A DNA stretch of 64,000 nt from Eubacterium plexicaudatum ASF492 (GTDB lineage Bacteria > Bacillota > Clostridia > Lachnospirales > Lachnospiraceae). The translations under genes were made by a program, and so were the position numbers. This document shows, piece after piece, positions 44,904 through 54,240 of the stretch. The stretch is from assembly GCF_000364225.2 (NCBI RefSeq), contig NZ_AQFT02000001.1:4903501-4967500 (forward strand), read 5' to 3'. How positions within the stretch are numbered: position 1 is the stretch's first letter; each line of letters begins with the position of its first letter. The notes below the pieces were generated by a model. It ran no database searches. It was not told the origin of the DNA and worked only from the letters and a program-made list of their open reading frames with translations.

Positions 44904-45053
44904 GCATTGTGGGAATGTGTATAACTGGCTATCTTATGGAATTGTGGGTAACTCTGTTTGCAGGACGTGGGAAAGCTGCACTTTAGCTTTTCCATGTGCT
45001 GTGAATAGAGTTATCCATGATTCCATAGCCTGTTATGCACATTTCCACAATGC
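44904..45053 (+). ncRNA. 150-nt long-hairpin element, copy 1
   Basis: The first 65 nt and the last 60 nt are near-perfect complements with an inner hairpin (GGAAAGCT/AGCTTTTCC). Where the arms differ, almost all differences make G-U or U-G pairs on the + strand and would make A-C clashes on the minus strand. A second 150-nt copy with paired base changes is at 54486-54635. This indicates selection on folded + strand RNA (or ssDNA). Not a coding sequence. A transfer origin, single-strand origin or regulatory RNA of the element is possible. Confidence 0.7.
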
Positions 45054-45134
45054 TTGTCTTTTGGTCTTTGGTTTCTTTGGTTCGGAATAGTGTGGTGCTG
45101 GCGGTCTATCTCTTGTTTTCGGTTGCTTGCTTCT

Positions 45135-45261
45135 TTACCGTACATGAGCATTGGCACCCGGATTGTCATTTCCATATCCCTCAAGCAGATTGATAACGCC
45201 CCATACTGCCACGCCTGCGCCGATTGCTGTCACTACTGTCTTTAATCTCTCAGGGTCTAAT
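45135..45261 (-). pseudogene. Maff2-family mobile-element protein, both ends lost
   Basis: The core LKTVVTAIGAGVAVWGVINLLEGYGNDNPGA is the Maff2 signature: one membrane helix followed by the conserved LLEGYGNDNPG. The N-terminus is replaced by the IS200 element inserted at about 45262, and the C-terminus runs into NAHVR and a stop instead of the usual ending. Maff2 genes are part of the type IV secretion region of Tn1549-like elements, so this scrap shows that region once stood here. Confidence 0.7.
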
Positions 45262-45857
45262 TCCCCGCAGCTCTGCTGCGTAACAAACTTTTTCAAATAG
45301 TAGAGGCTGTGATATACTAAAGGAAAAAGGAAGGGGAATTGTGGGGTGAGTGAGTACATACACAAATCGCACAATGTATCAGTGCTTATGTATCATTTTG
45401 TGTGTCCAGCGAAATATCGGCGAGTAGTAATAGATGATGAAGTAGACCAGGTGATCAGAGAAACATGTGAAGAGATAGAAAAGCGGTATGAGATAAAGTT
45501 TATAGAGGTAGGAACAGATAAAGACCATGTACATTTTCTGATACAATCCGTGCCAACATACAGCCCACAAAAAATAATACAAAGAGTGAAAAGCATAATA
45601 GCCAAAGAAGTATTTGCCAAATGTCCCCAGGTGAAGAAAAAATTATGGGGAGGGGAATTTTGGACAGACGGATATTATGTTGCCACAGTAGGGGAACATG
45701 GAAATGAAGCGGTGATATCAAAATATGTAAGAGAACAAGGGCAAGAAAAAGAGTATAAGAAGCTTTATCAAAGCGCACTGGAGCCAAAACAGTTGAGCTT
45801 ATGGGATTATATGTAGTGAAGCCACCCTTCAGATACCCCGCAGCTCTGCTGCGGGGT
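45262..45857 (+). mobile_element. IS200/IS605-type element (tnpA only)
   Basis: Bounded by subterminal hairpins: CGCAGCTCTGCTGCG at about 45266-45280 and CCCCGCAGCTCTGCTGCGGGG at 45836-45856. It carries only tnpA, with no tnpB, so it is of the IS200 type. It is inserted in the Maff2 gene. Exact ends cannot be fixed without an empty-site comparison. Confidence 0.8.
45346..45816 (+). CDS. tnpA: IS200-type Y1 transposase TnpA
   Basis: 156 residues from a GTG at 45346. The HUH motif appears as DKDHVHFLIQ (near 60), and the catalytic Tyr lies in FWTDGYYVATVGEHGNEAVISKYV near 115-130. It would act as a dimer on single-stranded hairpin ends. Intact. Confidence 0.9.
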   Translation: MSEYIHKSHNVSVLMYHFVCPAKYRRVVIDDEVDQVIRETCEEIEKRYEIKFIEVGTDKDHVHFLIQSVPTYSPQKIIQRVKSIIAKEVFAKCPQVKKKLWGGEFWTDGYYVATVGEHGNEAVISKYVREQGQEKEYKKLYQSALEPKQLSLWDYM

Positions 45858-45937
45858 CGTTCATTCCTGTAAACACCGAGTAAAGTGATATTTACAGCGG
45901 AATTGTTCTGTAAATTGGGATTTTTATTTAAGAATTG

Positions 45938-46617
45938 TTATTTCCCCGCCCCACCCGGCAGACTGCCGATGAAACGGTAATGAATTTCGATAGACTGGAC
46001 TTTCTCACCGTCAACCTTGCAGACATCGCCCACATAGATTTTGGTAATCAGTTCCCTTATGATGCCTGCCGTCAGTTCCTGCAGGTCATTGTACTGGCGG
46101 ATCAGCGCAACCCACTTTTCAGCGTTCTGTGCTGTTTCCCTCTGTTCGCTGCTTTCTTCCTCGAACAGCGCAAGCTGTGCTTTCAGTTCCCCCTGTTCCT
46201 TCCGGTACTTTGGCAGGAGTAAGTCAATCTCGTCCGCCCCCGCCTTGCCTAAAGCGTAATCCTCATAGAGTTTGGCAATGACTTTCTCGACCTCCCCCAG
46301 ACGCTTTTCAAGGGAAAACTTTTTCTCAATGGCTGCGCCAGTGTCAGCTTTGTTCCTGTTTTCATGTTCCATAACTTTGGCAAGGACTGCCTTCTCGTCC
46401 TTCAGCGCCAGCTTCGCCCACTCCCGTATGTCCTTTAAGACCGCATCATGCAAGTCCTGCTCGTAGATACGGTGCGGCGTGCATCCCTGCCTGCCAATCT
46501 TGCGGTACTCCATGCAGGAGCCTACATAAATCTTCTCCGCCCTCTCCGGCACAAAGGATATGCGCCGGTTGCAGGTATCACAGAATACCATCCCCGAAAA
46601 GATGCTTGCCCTGCCAG
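45938..46617 (-). pseudogene. Large serine recombinase, C-terminal fragment
   Basis: Begins in frame at GRASIFSGMVFCDTCNRRIS, the zinc beta-ribbon of large serine recombinases (CDTC, later CMEY...GC), followed by a long coiled coil (LEKRLGEVEKVIAKLYEDY, KYRKEQGELKAQLALFEEE) and the usual end (TKIYVGDVCKVDGEKVQSIEIHYRF). The resolvase catalytic domain is absent: at about 46605 the sequence changes to the primase-like gene on the other strand. The remnant marks a recombination junction. Confidence 0.75.
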
Positions 46618-47177
46618 TGAAGCAGTCCGTCACCACAAGGCAGGCTGCGGAGCATTATGGAATCCATGTAAACCGGAATGGGATGTGCGTCTGCCCGTTC
46701 CACAACGACAAGAACCCAAGCATAAAGGTTGACCGCCGCTTTTACTGTTTCGGCTGCGGAGCCACCGGGGACGTGATTGACTTTGTTTCCCGTCTTTATG
46801 GAATCGGCAGTAAGGAAGCCGCCCTCATGCTGGCGCAGGACTTCTCCATCCCCTATGAGGATAGAAAGAACACCGGGAAGCAGCCCATAAGGCCACGCTT
46901 ACGGAGGGAAAGCGAAGAACAGAAATTTAAGCGCATGGAGCGGCACTGTTTCCGGGTGTTGTCCGACTATTACCATCTCCTGCGCCGCTGGAAGGAGGAA
47001 CACGCCCCACGACAGCCGGATGAAGCATGGAATCCCCGGTTTGTGGAAGCCCTGCAGAACATGAGCCGGGTGGAATACCTGATGGACGTACTTCTATCGG
47101 GGGAACTTCCAGAGCGGGCAGCCCTTATCACAGGACACGGAAAGGAAGTGAGAAAGTATGAAAGCTTTGTGGCTTAA
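46602..47177 (+). CDS. CHC2 zinc-finger (primase-type) protein of a conjugative element
   Basis: About 191 residues. VKQSVTTRQAAEHYGIHVNRNGMCVCPFHNDKNPSIKVDRRFYCFGCGATGDVIDFV is the CHC2 zinc finger of DnaG-type primases (C-x2-H, C-x2-C); the rest is a basic helical region ending GHGKEVRKYESFVA. No TOPRIM domain follows. In Tn1549-like elements such genes help initiate replication after transfer. The first codons are fused to the recombinase fragment, so the native start (normally a few residues before AVKQS) may be altered. Confidence 0.8.
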   Translation: MLALPVKQSVTTRQAAEHYGIHVNRNGMCVCPFHNDKNPSIKVDRRFYCFGCGATGDVIDFVSRLYGIGSKEAALMLAQDFSIPYEDRKNTGKQPIRPRLRRESEEQKFKRMERHCFRVLSDYYHLLRRWKEEHAPRQPDEAWNPRFVEALQNMSRVEYLMDVLLSGELPERAALITGHGKEVRKYESFVA

Positions 47178-47724
47178 GAAGATGTCAAAAGGGCATAAAA
47201 TCCCCCTCCCCATCAACAGCTCTGACGATTAAAAATTTTTCGCAAAAAACCTCCCATTTTGCGGGAAAATAAGCGATAATATAATTAACCCAAAATTATT
47301 TTTTCGCATTATCCACGTAAAGAAGGGAGGCTTTTTTATGAAACAAAAGTGACACGGAAAGAGGCACGTAAACATCTGGAACAGTTTCATCTTGCAGTAG
47401 AACTTGTTAAGGTTATAAAACATTTTTTCCCTGACCTGGCCCGCCTGTTAAAACAGACAGAAGATCCCAGAAATCAGAGTTACATTACCTATCCCAATGT
47501 CATACTTCTCATGACCCGTATCCTTTCTTCTATATTCTATATCAGCAGCATGAGAAAAACAAGCCAGAAATTTAATTCTGATACAGTTATACAGAATATC
47601 TGGGAAATGTGCGGGGAAAGCGCATCCGCAGATGAAATTCCTTACTGGGAAACGATAAATAAAGTATGAAAGCTTTGTGGCTTAAGAAGATGTCAAAAGG
47701 GCATAAAATCCCCCTCCCCATCAA
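47153..47724. repeat. 64-bp direct repeat flanking a transposase fragment
   Basis: 47153-47216 and 47661-47724 are identical over 64 bp (starting AAAGTATGAAAGCTTTGTGG). The first copy is the end of the CHC2 gene, the second starts a short ORF. Between them lie 444 bp with a truncated transposase. The repeat is far longer than a target duplication and suggests insertion followed by recombination or strand-slippage repair. Confidence 0.8.
47338..47660 (+). pseudogene. Transposase N-terminal fragment
   Basis: ATG 47338 after GGGAGG. With one more A in AAAA 47345-47348 it reads MKQKVTRKEARKHLEQFHLA, then ITYPNVILLMTRILSSIFYI and SASADEIPYWETINK, where the gene is cut at the direct repeat. It resembles the N-terminal part of a Lachnospiraceae DDE transposase (family not certain). 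The 5' 130 bp include T- and A-rich DNA that may be the IS end. Confidence 0.6.
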
Positions 47725-47758
47725 AGGGGCTCTTTTCAAACGGGATACGGTATGGTAA
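47666..47758 (+). CDS. Short ORF, 30 residues, after the direct repeat
   Basis: MKALWLKKMSKGHKIPLPIK followed by GALFKRDTVW. Its first 20 codons lie in the 64-bp repeat; the upstream copy (ATG 47158, overlapping the CHC2 stop) ends differently (NSSDD). It is probably the small gene that followed the CHC2 gene before the insertion. Very basic; function unknown. Confidence 0.4.
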   Translation: MKALWLKKMSKGHKIPLPIKGALFKRDTVW

Positions 47759-47839
47759 AATAAGCTACAGCAATTCGTTTTAGGCTGTAGCAGCTGCCAT
47801 CGCAGGATCTTTTTGATGATGATTTAGGGTACGACCCTG

Positions 47840-49389
47840 TTAGGAGCCGGAGATAAGTACCGGACTCCCGTTTACAGATTCCTGTATTGGTTGAAATGCA
47901 TCTACGCATTCTGAAGCGGATTGCTTTTCTTTTGCCTCTTTGTCAGCAGATGCTTTACCACAGGCATCCGCGGTTTCCGGCACTTTGCCGGAGCATTGCA
48001 CTTCTACCAGACGGATCGTGTCATCATCGGCTCCCTGGTCTTTTAAGAAAGCGATGACATTTTTTAAGTTCAGCCCTTTTGTGGTTTTAGTATTCTGTAT
48101 GATTTCCCTATGGTCAACAGGGAGGAAGTCCGCATCATCCCGGATCATGTGGTAAATTGCCACGAGCATCTTCCTCGCTATGGCAATGATGGCCTTTTTG
48201 TGCCCCGGCGCTTTTTCAGCGTTTCGTATTTACGGCGGAAGTACGGATCTTTCTTCGTGCTCTTCACGGCGGCAAGCGCACACTGGACGAGCAGCGGCTT
48301 GAGGTAATGGCCGCCGTTTCCTATCCTGGTAGATTTCTTCTTCCCTGCGCTTGCGTTGTTTGCGGGTGAAAGGCCTGCCCGGCATGCAAGGGAGGCGTCA
48401 TCCCGCCAGACGGACATGTCCGTGCCGATCTCGCCAAGGATGTATAAGGCGGATGCCGGCGTGATCCCGACCATCGTAGTGAGATGCCGGATGATGCCGG
48501 TATATTTCTGGCGGTAGTATTCCAGCTTCCTGTCGATCAGGCCGATGCATTCTTCAATCTGGGAAAGGTGCAGGCTGATGATCTGAAGCTTGTCCCGCTG
48601 TACACCAATGAATTCATAGCCGTGGATGCTGTCCAGGATGTCTTCATCTGATGCCTTCATATTGCCCCGTCTGTATATCAGGCGCAGGATTTCATCGTCG
48701 CTGACTTCGTCTGGCTCCGTGGAGATGAGGTACTCCATGATGGCGGATGCCGATTTTCCAAACGGGTCTGAGAACACACTGTCCAGCCGCACCTTTGAGA
48801 TTGTCATGGAGTTCTGGAAACGGTTCTTCTCAGAAGTCCGCATATAGGTAAGCTTAAGCCGGTAACGGCACAGTTCCCGGAGGTCACGGATGTCGGCAGG
48901 CGGGATGTATGAGGAAACGACCAGATCCATACGGAACATGCTGGCCATATGGACGGCGTCCCGGAAATCCGTTTTCTGTCCCTTTGCCTGTTTCACATAT
49001 TTGGGATGAGTCAGAATGGGTTTTATGCTGTTCTGCTCTGGGATGTTGAATACAGGGATCCAGTATTTCCCGGTCGACTCCATGCAGACATCCTGCACAC
49101 CGTACTCTTTCAGCCAGAGGGCCATGCTGCGGATATCGCTGTTCATTGTTGTAAACTTCCTGACGTAAAAGGTTGCCTTGAGCGTCTCCGTGTCGGTTTT
49201 ACAGACGGCTGCCATCAGGATTTCTTTGTGCACGTCAATAGCTGCACAGACGGGGCGCCTGATATCCCCATCCGCTGAATGGACAACCGTGGTGCCGTCG
49301 TCTAATCTCAGGAACCGCAGTTCTTCGGAGGAGTAGGAACCTCTGGATTTGAGATGTTTCACCTGGTTTCTATTGTTCTTAACTGCCAT
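47840..49389 (-). CDS. IS110-family DEDD transposase, apparent frameshift
   Basis: ATG 49389 after AAAGGAG. N-terminal RuvC-like DEDD domain: CAAIDVHKEILMAAVC (D), VCMESTGKYWIPVF (E), KGQKTDFRDAVHMASMF (D). C-terminal transposase_20 part with MVGITPASALYILGEIG and the nucleophile region ACRAGLSPANNASAGKKK. It breaks at CCCC 48203-48206 (+ strand); one more base gives RRGHKKAIIAIARKM and continues to 47840, total about 516 residues, including a C-terminal extension beyond the usual IS110 end. The enzyme would use a bridge RNA. Confidence 0.85.
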
Positions 49390-49640
49390 GTTCTGTCTCC
49401 TTTCCAAAATGGCAGGGCTGAAACGGGAATACCGGCATTGACTGCTATCCCTGCGGGAGCCCTGTTGGAGCGGGCATATTCATAAGTATACGGGCTTTAA
49501 AATCACCAATCATTTATGCAGGAAGGATAGCGGCGACTGATAACCTTTCGGGCTCTGGATCTCCAGACGTTATAACGTGCTCTGTAGTGTACCGATGTTC
49601 CTGAAACAAGGATACTACAATTTATGGCTTATATAAACTG
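49390..49640 (-). ncRNA. Predicted IS110 bridge RNA locus
   Basis: IS110-group elements encode a structured bridge RNA in the non-coding end upstream of the transposase. Here 250 bp upstream of the ATG are free of coding frames and have short complementary blocks (e.g. GGGAGCCC and CTGCGGGAG-type GC stems, ACGTTATAACGT palindrome near 49570). The RNA itself is inferred from family knowledge; I cannot fold it reliably by eye. Confidence 0.45.
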
Positions 49641-49671
49641 AAAACGGAAAGTTGACAGCTTTCATTATCAT

Positions 49672-51642
49672 TTGTGCCGCCGTAGGCGGCATGGTAACAA
49701 CCATGAAAACTGCTTGTCACTGGATTTTACGCACAGCAGGGCGGCAGAGGAAAGCAGCCGCTTCATGGAGGATTTGCAGACTTTAAATCACGAAGTCGGC
49801 TTTGACAAGGTACGGGTTCACAGGGAAATGTCACCGGAGGAAATCAAGGATTTTGTGAAACAGCGTTTTGAGTACCAGCTAAAGAGCAGCGGTCTTGACG
49901 ATATTTCCCTCTATATGGACAGGTTTGATGCCCTCTATGAACAGGGGAAAATGGAACATCTCATGCCAACAGCCAACCAGAAGCACATCGTGGAAGATGT
50001 ACCGTTTACGGAGTGGGAAAATCCGTACATAGACACCAAAAGCCAGACAATGGGCAGAGAAGAAACAGAGCTTGCCTTCCGTCTGGCAGACCGTTATATC
50101 AGTATTCAGGAAGCCACTGAGGGGTATGATTACACCATTTATGATATGAACTACCGGGAACTGGACGGGGGCGTATATGACAATCCGGACATAACAATCA
50201 GACAGGCACTTGACGAGATTGTGACGGATTTGAAAGAGCCTATGCACAGGAGCAGTCTGGAGGGCAGTATCCGCACTGACGATGAACTGATACCGATTGA
50301 TTATGACGAACTGACAGAGAAAGCGGAGCAGGAAGCAAAACATGGGATTGAAAACCGTATCCGGAAGGATGCGGAGGAACGTAAGGCGGTGGCAGATTTT
50401 AAAGCCAGGACAGAGGAATTATTTCATGGCATCAACGGGCAGACACAGGAGGATATAGAGCTGAGTGTCTACGCTTATTTGCAGTCCAAAATTGATGAGT
50501 ATGGGATAAATATAGAGCTTGTTGATGCAGCAGTATCCGGAAGCCGGTGCAGAGGTTTGGAGGAAGCTGCTTCTGACCTTGACGTGGTGGTGGAGTACCG
50601 GGGAAGGGAAAGCGAAGATGACCTGTTCAATGCCTTTAACGAGGACGGTTTTACAATCGGCGGCGTTAAGGTAGACATCAATCCCATTACAGAAGGAAAG
50701 ACCGGGACGCTTGGGGAGTACCTTCCGGGTGTGGAAGCCTATCTTGCGGAAAAACGAGCCGCCCTGCAGGAGAAAGCCGCAGAGCAGGCACAGGAGGAAA
50801 AACAGACGGTTGTCACCCTTACAGTGGCGGAGTGCGGGGAGTTTCATAATTTCGGAGAATACCATGAGAATATCGCAGGCGTGGAGGAAGCAATCGCCAT
50901 TTTCAACCGGATACCGCCGGAGAGGATGAACGGTATCCCAAGCATCGGCATCAATATCCATACAGAGGGGACAGAAAGCTATGAGGACACGCAGATGGAT
51001 ATTGTTTCGGGCAGAGTTGCGGATTTGGAGATTCTGGACTATGTGCCGGATATTACGGACAATCCGAAGGCGGTGGAGGTCATTGCGGAGCTGATCGACA
51101 AGCTGCTGGATATAGAGGTCAGGGGTTCTCTGGAGAAGTGGCAGGCGGCTTTCCTTGCTGCGGAGATAGACCAGCTTTCCTACAACTACGACACTGTTCA
51201 GTACAATCAGACAGTGGAGGACAGGGAAGCGCAGATAGCGAATATCACAGAGGACATCAGGAACGGGAATACCGGGTATCTGAATGATTTCCTCAATGCG
51301 CTCATTTCAGACAGTATCCGGGAAGGCATGACGGATATTTTCGGGAAAGGGACGGAGCTTGATGACAGTGAGGGCGTACAGACCGCAAGGAAGGCGAAGG
51401 AGCTGTTAGATAAGCTAACAGAATACAAGCCGCTTGCAAAGATTGAGGAACTGGAAGAATGTAACTATAACATGATTGATAACGTCCTGAACAATGAGAA
51501 GCCAAAAGAAGAAAAGCAAGCAGGCAGAATTTCCATAAAGGAAAAACTGGCGGAGAAAAAAGCGGTCATCGAGCAGAGGGATAAGTCAGATAAGGAAGTC
51601 CCTGAAAAGGGAACAGAGAAAAAATCAGAGAGGGAGATATAA
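49672..51642 (+). CDS. Large conjugative-element protein (LPD16/nucleotidyltransferase-like), N-terminus replaced
   Basis: 656 residues from the first in-frame ATG, but the first 25 look like IS110-adjacent sequence; the native part begins near FMEDLQTLNHEVGFDKVRVHREMSPEEIKDFV. A middle segment (residues 235-345) resembles a minimal nucleotidyltransferase, VDAAVSGSRCRGLEEAASDLDVVVEY, with GS and DxD features. A further domain (TLTVAECGEFHNFGEYHENI) matches the antirestriction/LPD16-like modules of Tn1549-type proteins. The end is a charged coiled coil. Typical of element-encoded multidomain accessory proteins (YodL/DUF4316 class). Confidence 0.7.
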   Translation: MCRRRRHGNNHENCLSLDFTHSRAAEESSRFMEDLQTLNHEVGFDKVRVHREMSPEEIKDFVKQRFEYQLKSSGLDDISLYMDRFDALYEQGKMEHLMPTANQKHIVEDVPFTEWENPYIDTKSQTMGREETELAFRLADRYISIQEATEGYDYTIYDMNYRELDGGVYDNPDITIRQALDEIVTDLKEPMHRSSLEGSIRTDDELIPIDYDELTEKAEQEAKHGIENRIRKDAEERKAVADFKARTEELFHGINGQTQEDIELSVYAYLQSKIDEYGINIELVDAAVSGSRCRGLEEAASDLDVVVEYRGRESEDDLFNAFNEDGFTIGGVKVDINPITEGKTGTLGEYLPGVEAYLAEKRAALQEKAAEQAQEEKQTVVTLTVAECGEFHNFGEYHENIAGVEEAIAIFNRIPPERMNGIPSIGINIHTEGTESYEDTQMDIVSGRVADLEILDYVPDITDNPKAVEVIAELIDKLLDIEVRGSLEKWQAAFLAAEIDQLSYNYDTVQYNQTVEDREAQIANITEDIRNGNTGYLNDFLNALISDSIREGMTDIFGKGTELDDSEGVQTARKAKELLDKLTEYKPLAKIEELEECNYNMIDNVLNNEKPKEEKQAGRISIKEKLAEKKAVIEQRDKSDKEVPEKGTEKKSEREI

Positions 51643-51645
51643 GCG

Positions 51646-51849
51646 ATGGATAAATTTACAGTGGAAGAAATCAATTTGATGTGTGTGTATGAGGGGCAGG
51701 ACAGGACGGGCATGATTGCCGACATAAAGAATGTGATTCCCCATATACAGGACAGTGACATGGTGGAGCTTGCCGGACAGGTTTTAGGGAAACTGGAAAC
51801 CATGAGCGATGCGGAATTTACAGAGGTGGCATTGGAAGCGACGGAGTAA
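51646..51849 (+). CDS. Transposon-transfer assisting protein (TTRAP-like)
   Basis: 67 residues. MDKFTVEEINLMCVYEGQDRTGMIADI and a C-terminal helix (ELAGQVLGKLETMSDAEF) are diagnostic for TTRAP of Tn1549-like elements. It starts 4 nt after the large protein and is clearly cotranscribed. A terminator follows at 51863. Thought to aid transfer; mechanism unknown. Confidence 0.85.
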   Translation: MDKFTVEEINLMCVYEGQDRTGMIADIKNVIPHIQDSDMVELAGQVLGKLETMSDAEFTEVALEATE

Positions 51850-51862
51850 GAGTTTATAATGA

Positions 51863-51899
51863 GGGTGGCTTGCCATTTGGCAGGCTGCCCGATTTTTTT
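51863..51899 (+). terminator. Rho-independent terminator after TTRAP
   Basis: GGGTGGCTTGCC pairs with GGCAGGCTGCCC over an ATTT loop and is followed by GATTTTTTT. The strong stem and T-run 14 nt after the TTRAP stop make it the end of that operon. Confidence 0.8.
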
Positions 51900-51965
51900 G
51901 TTGAAAGTTGCTGTTTTTTGCGGTAAACTGTATCAGTATAGTGTTAGCAGGAAGAAGGTGGGTGT

Positions 51966-52744
51966 GTGGCAGAATATACTTTATACATAGATGAGAGTGA
52001 AACTTTTAACAGCAGTGGGAAAAAATACTTTGTTATGAGTGGGTTATTATCAGAGAAACGAATTATCCGGCAATTCAAAGTGAAATGGAGGCATTGAAGC
52101 GGAAAGTCTGGAATAATGCTGCGGGATGTGAAAATTATATTTTGCATGAAAAAGATGTAAGTTTTGCGAATTTTCCTTTAAATTCAAGCAAATTATCGGC
52201 TGTGGCAAGCTGTTATCATATTTTTACGGATACAAAAAAAGTGCAGTTGCTGTATAACGAGCTTTCAAAACTGTTTAAAAAGTCTGATTTATATACAATA
52301 GGGGTATGTCTGGATAAGAGTGTTTTGTTTGCCCGCTATGGAGAAAAAAATCTGAATAATCAGCTAACAATAGCAATACAGTTATTGATTGAACATTATT
52401 GCCAGTTTTTAATCATGAACCATGCGGCAGGTGATATTTGCTATGAAGCGATGCAGCCTGAACAGAATACAAAAATTCAGCAAAGGCTGTATGAACTGAA
52501 GGCATTGGGCAGTATGTATTATTCACCAAAGACGATACAGGATTGTATCAGGGAAATACATTTTGTAAAAAAATCTGAAAATATGATAGGATTGCAGTTG
52601 GCGGATTTTGTGCCGAATACATTGGGACGGTATGTTGCCGGAATGAAACCCAAAAATAAGAATTTTGCTAAAATTGTAAGAAAGAAGCTATATGATGGCT
52701 GTCAGGACAAGACCTATCGCTTTGGATTTAAGGTACTGTCCTAA
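51966..52744 (+). CDS. DUF3800 domain protein, apparent frameshift
   Basis: GTG 51966 after GAAGAAGGTGGG. The start AEYTLYIDESETFNSSGKKY contains the DES acidic motif of DUF3800, an RNase H-like fold found in mobile elements and defence islands. The frame breaks at CC 52067-52068; one more C gives SEKRIIPAIQSEMEAL and runs to 52744, about 259 residues. Later IGLQLADFVPNTLGRYV holds the second DUF3800 motif (QLADF). Probably a nuclease-like protein; substrate unknown. Confidence 0.75.
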
Positions 52745-52776
52745 AAACAGAGATTGAGATTAGGCGGTTTTTTCGT

Positions 52777-54221
52777 CACGGTAAACGCAAGCTTTTATGT
52801 ATTCCCAAGTTTCAAATTTTCTGTTATATTGAATTTAGTCAAAGACAATCTTTACACATTCGTGTATAATTATTTCCAAACTCTGAAAGGAAATAATTAT
52901 TATGGAAAAAGAGAAAAAAGATATTTTACTGATCGATTGTATGCGTGAAATCCCAGATCCAAGGGCTCCATACAACCAAAGACACAAATTTCTTGATATT
53001 ATCATTATTGCTGTCACAGCTGTCCTTGCAGGGATGGATACCTGGAATGAGATTGCAGACTGGGCGGCTTCTAAAAAACAATGGCTGGGAACGTTCCTTG
53101 AACTGCCAGGCGGCATTCCTTCCCATGATACGATAAACAGGGTTTTCCAGATGATCGAGCCGGAAAAATTCCATGATGCATTTTTCCGGTGGGCCAGCGC
53201 CGTGTCAGGCAAAGTAAAAGGCGTAGTGGCGATTGATGGTAAAACAGCAAGGCGCAGCAGGGAAGAAGCAGGGGATATCAAACCGATCCACACGGTCAGC
53301 GCATGGGCAGTAGAATCATCCCTTGTACTGGGCCAGTTGTGTGTGGATGAAAAAACAAACGAGATAAAGACAATACCGGAGCTTTTGGACATTCTGTGCC
53401 TGGAAGGATGTATTGTCACAATGGATGCGATGGGAACGCAGAAAGAGATCGCCCGCAAGATCATTCACAAAAACGCAGATTATATCCTGCAGGTGAAAGG
53501 GAATCAGCAGACACTTATGGACGATATCCGGGAGTATTTTGAAAAAGATGTATTTACGGAAAAGAAAGATGCCCTGGAAAAGGCGGAGCGTTACTATAAA
53601 GATCTGTGTAAGGAGCACGGGAGGATAGAAAAGAGGGAGTATTACGTTGAAAATGATATTGAATGGCTCAGGCAGAGGCATCCGGAGTGGGAGGGCCTTG
53701 CAGGTATTGGGGCATGTGTATCTACAGTAACGGAAAAAGGGAATACCGTAACAGCTGTAAATTACGCCATATACAGCAGGAAAGGAATGACAGCCGCAGA
53801 ATATGGGAAAAGTGAAAGGGCACACTGGGGGATTGAAAACAGCCTGCACTGGGTGCTTGATATCGCGTTCAGGGAGGATGAAAGCCGGATCAGGGCTGGA
53901 AATGCAGCAGAAAACATGAATATGGCACGCCATATAGGAGTAAATCTGCTAAAACAGGAAAAAAGCTGTAAGATGGGGATTGCCAGCAAAAGAAAGAAAT
54001 GCGGGTATGACATGGCTTACCTTTATAAAGTATTGGGCGGATTAAATACTGGAATAAAATAGAGGGTACGAATTAAATACATCGTTTAACACATGGCAGA
54101 ACCCCATGTCTAGTTATTATACGCAAAATAATTTAACCATCGCATCTTTACGTATAGTTTTAATCGTGAAAACTGATATCTCCAAATTTATAAAAAGTTT
54201 ATAAAACCTGCGTTTACCGTG
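52777..54221 (+). mobile_element. ISAs1-family element with 10-bp target duplication
   Basis: 1445 bp. The ends are CACGGTAAACGCA at 52777 and its complement ending at 54221. The flanks are identical: GTTTTTTCGT at 52767-52776 and at 54222-54231. So this is a simple recent insertion, into non-coding DNA between the DUF3800 gene and the promoter at 54241. Confidence 0.88.
52902..54062 (+). CDS. ISAs1-family transposase
   Basis: 386 residues, ATG 52902 after GAAAGGA. N-terminal DDE_Tnp_1-associated domain (IPDPRAPYNQRHKFLDIIIIAVTAVLAG). Catalytic core: GVVAIDGKTARRSR (D), GCIVTMDAMGTQ (D) and HWGIENSLHWVLDIAFREDESRIR (E in a YREK-like helix). Intact, so the element may be active. Confidence 0.92.
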   Translation: MEKEKKDILLIDCMREIPDPRAPYNQRHKFLDIIIIAVTAVLAGMDTWNEIADWAASKKQWLGTFLELPGGIPSHDTINRVFQMIEPEKFHDAFFRWASAVSGKVKGVVAIDGKTARRSREEAGDIKPIHTVSAWAVESSLVLGQLCVDEKTNEIKTIPELLDILCLEGCIVTMDAMGTQKEIARKIIHKNADYILQVKGNQQTLMDDIREYFEKDVFTEKKDALEKAERYYKDLCKEHGRIEKREYYVENDIEWLRQRHPEWEGLAGIGACVSTVTEKGNTVTAVNYAIYSRKGMTAAEYGKSERAHWGIENSLHWVLDIAFREDESRIRAGNAAENMNMARHIGVNLLKQEKSCKMGIASKRKKCGYDMAYLYKVLGGLNTGIK

Positions 54222-54240
54222 GTTTTTTCGTTTTCGAGTG

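Larger units (their letters stand above)
47759..49650 (-). mobile_element. IS110-family element (ends approximate)
   Basis: Contains an IS110-type transposase on the minus strand and a 250-bp non-coding stretch upstream of its start. It separates the CHC2 region from the YodL/nucleotidyltransferase-like gene. IS110 elements lack clear terminal repeats and the borders are not seen, so the coordinates are the nearest flanking genes. Confidence 0.7.

Noticed and set aside
44904..45053. Simple transcription terminator
   Set aside because: The structure is 150 nt, conserved in length and fold in two places, and copy 1 has no T-run; a terminator alone does not explain it.
45262..45857. tnpB/omega-RNA in the IS200 element
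   Set aside because: Only tnpA is present and there is no space for a TnpB gene or guide RNA.
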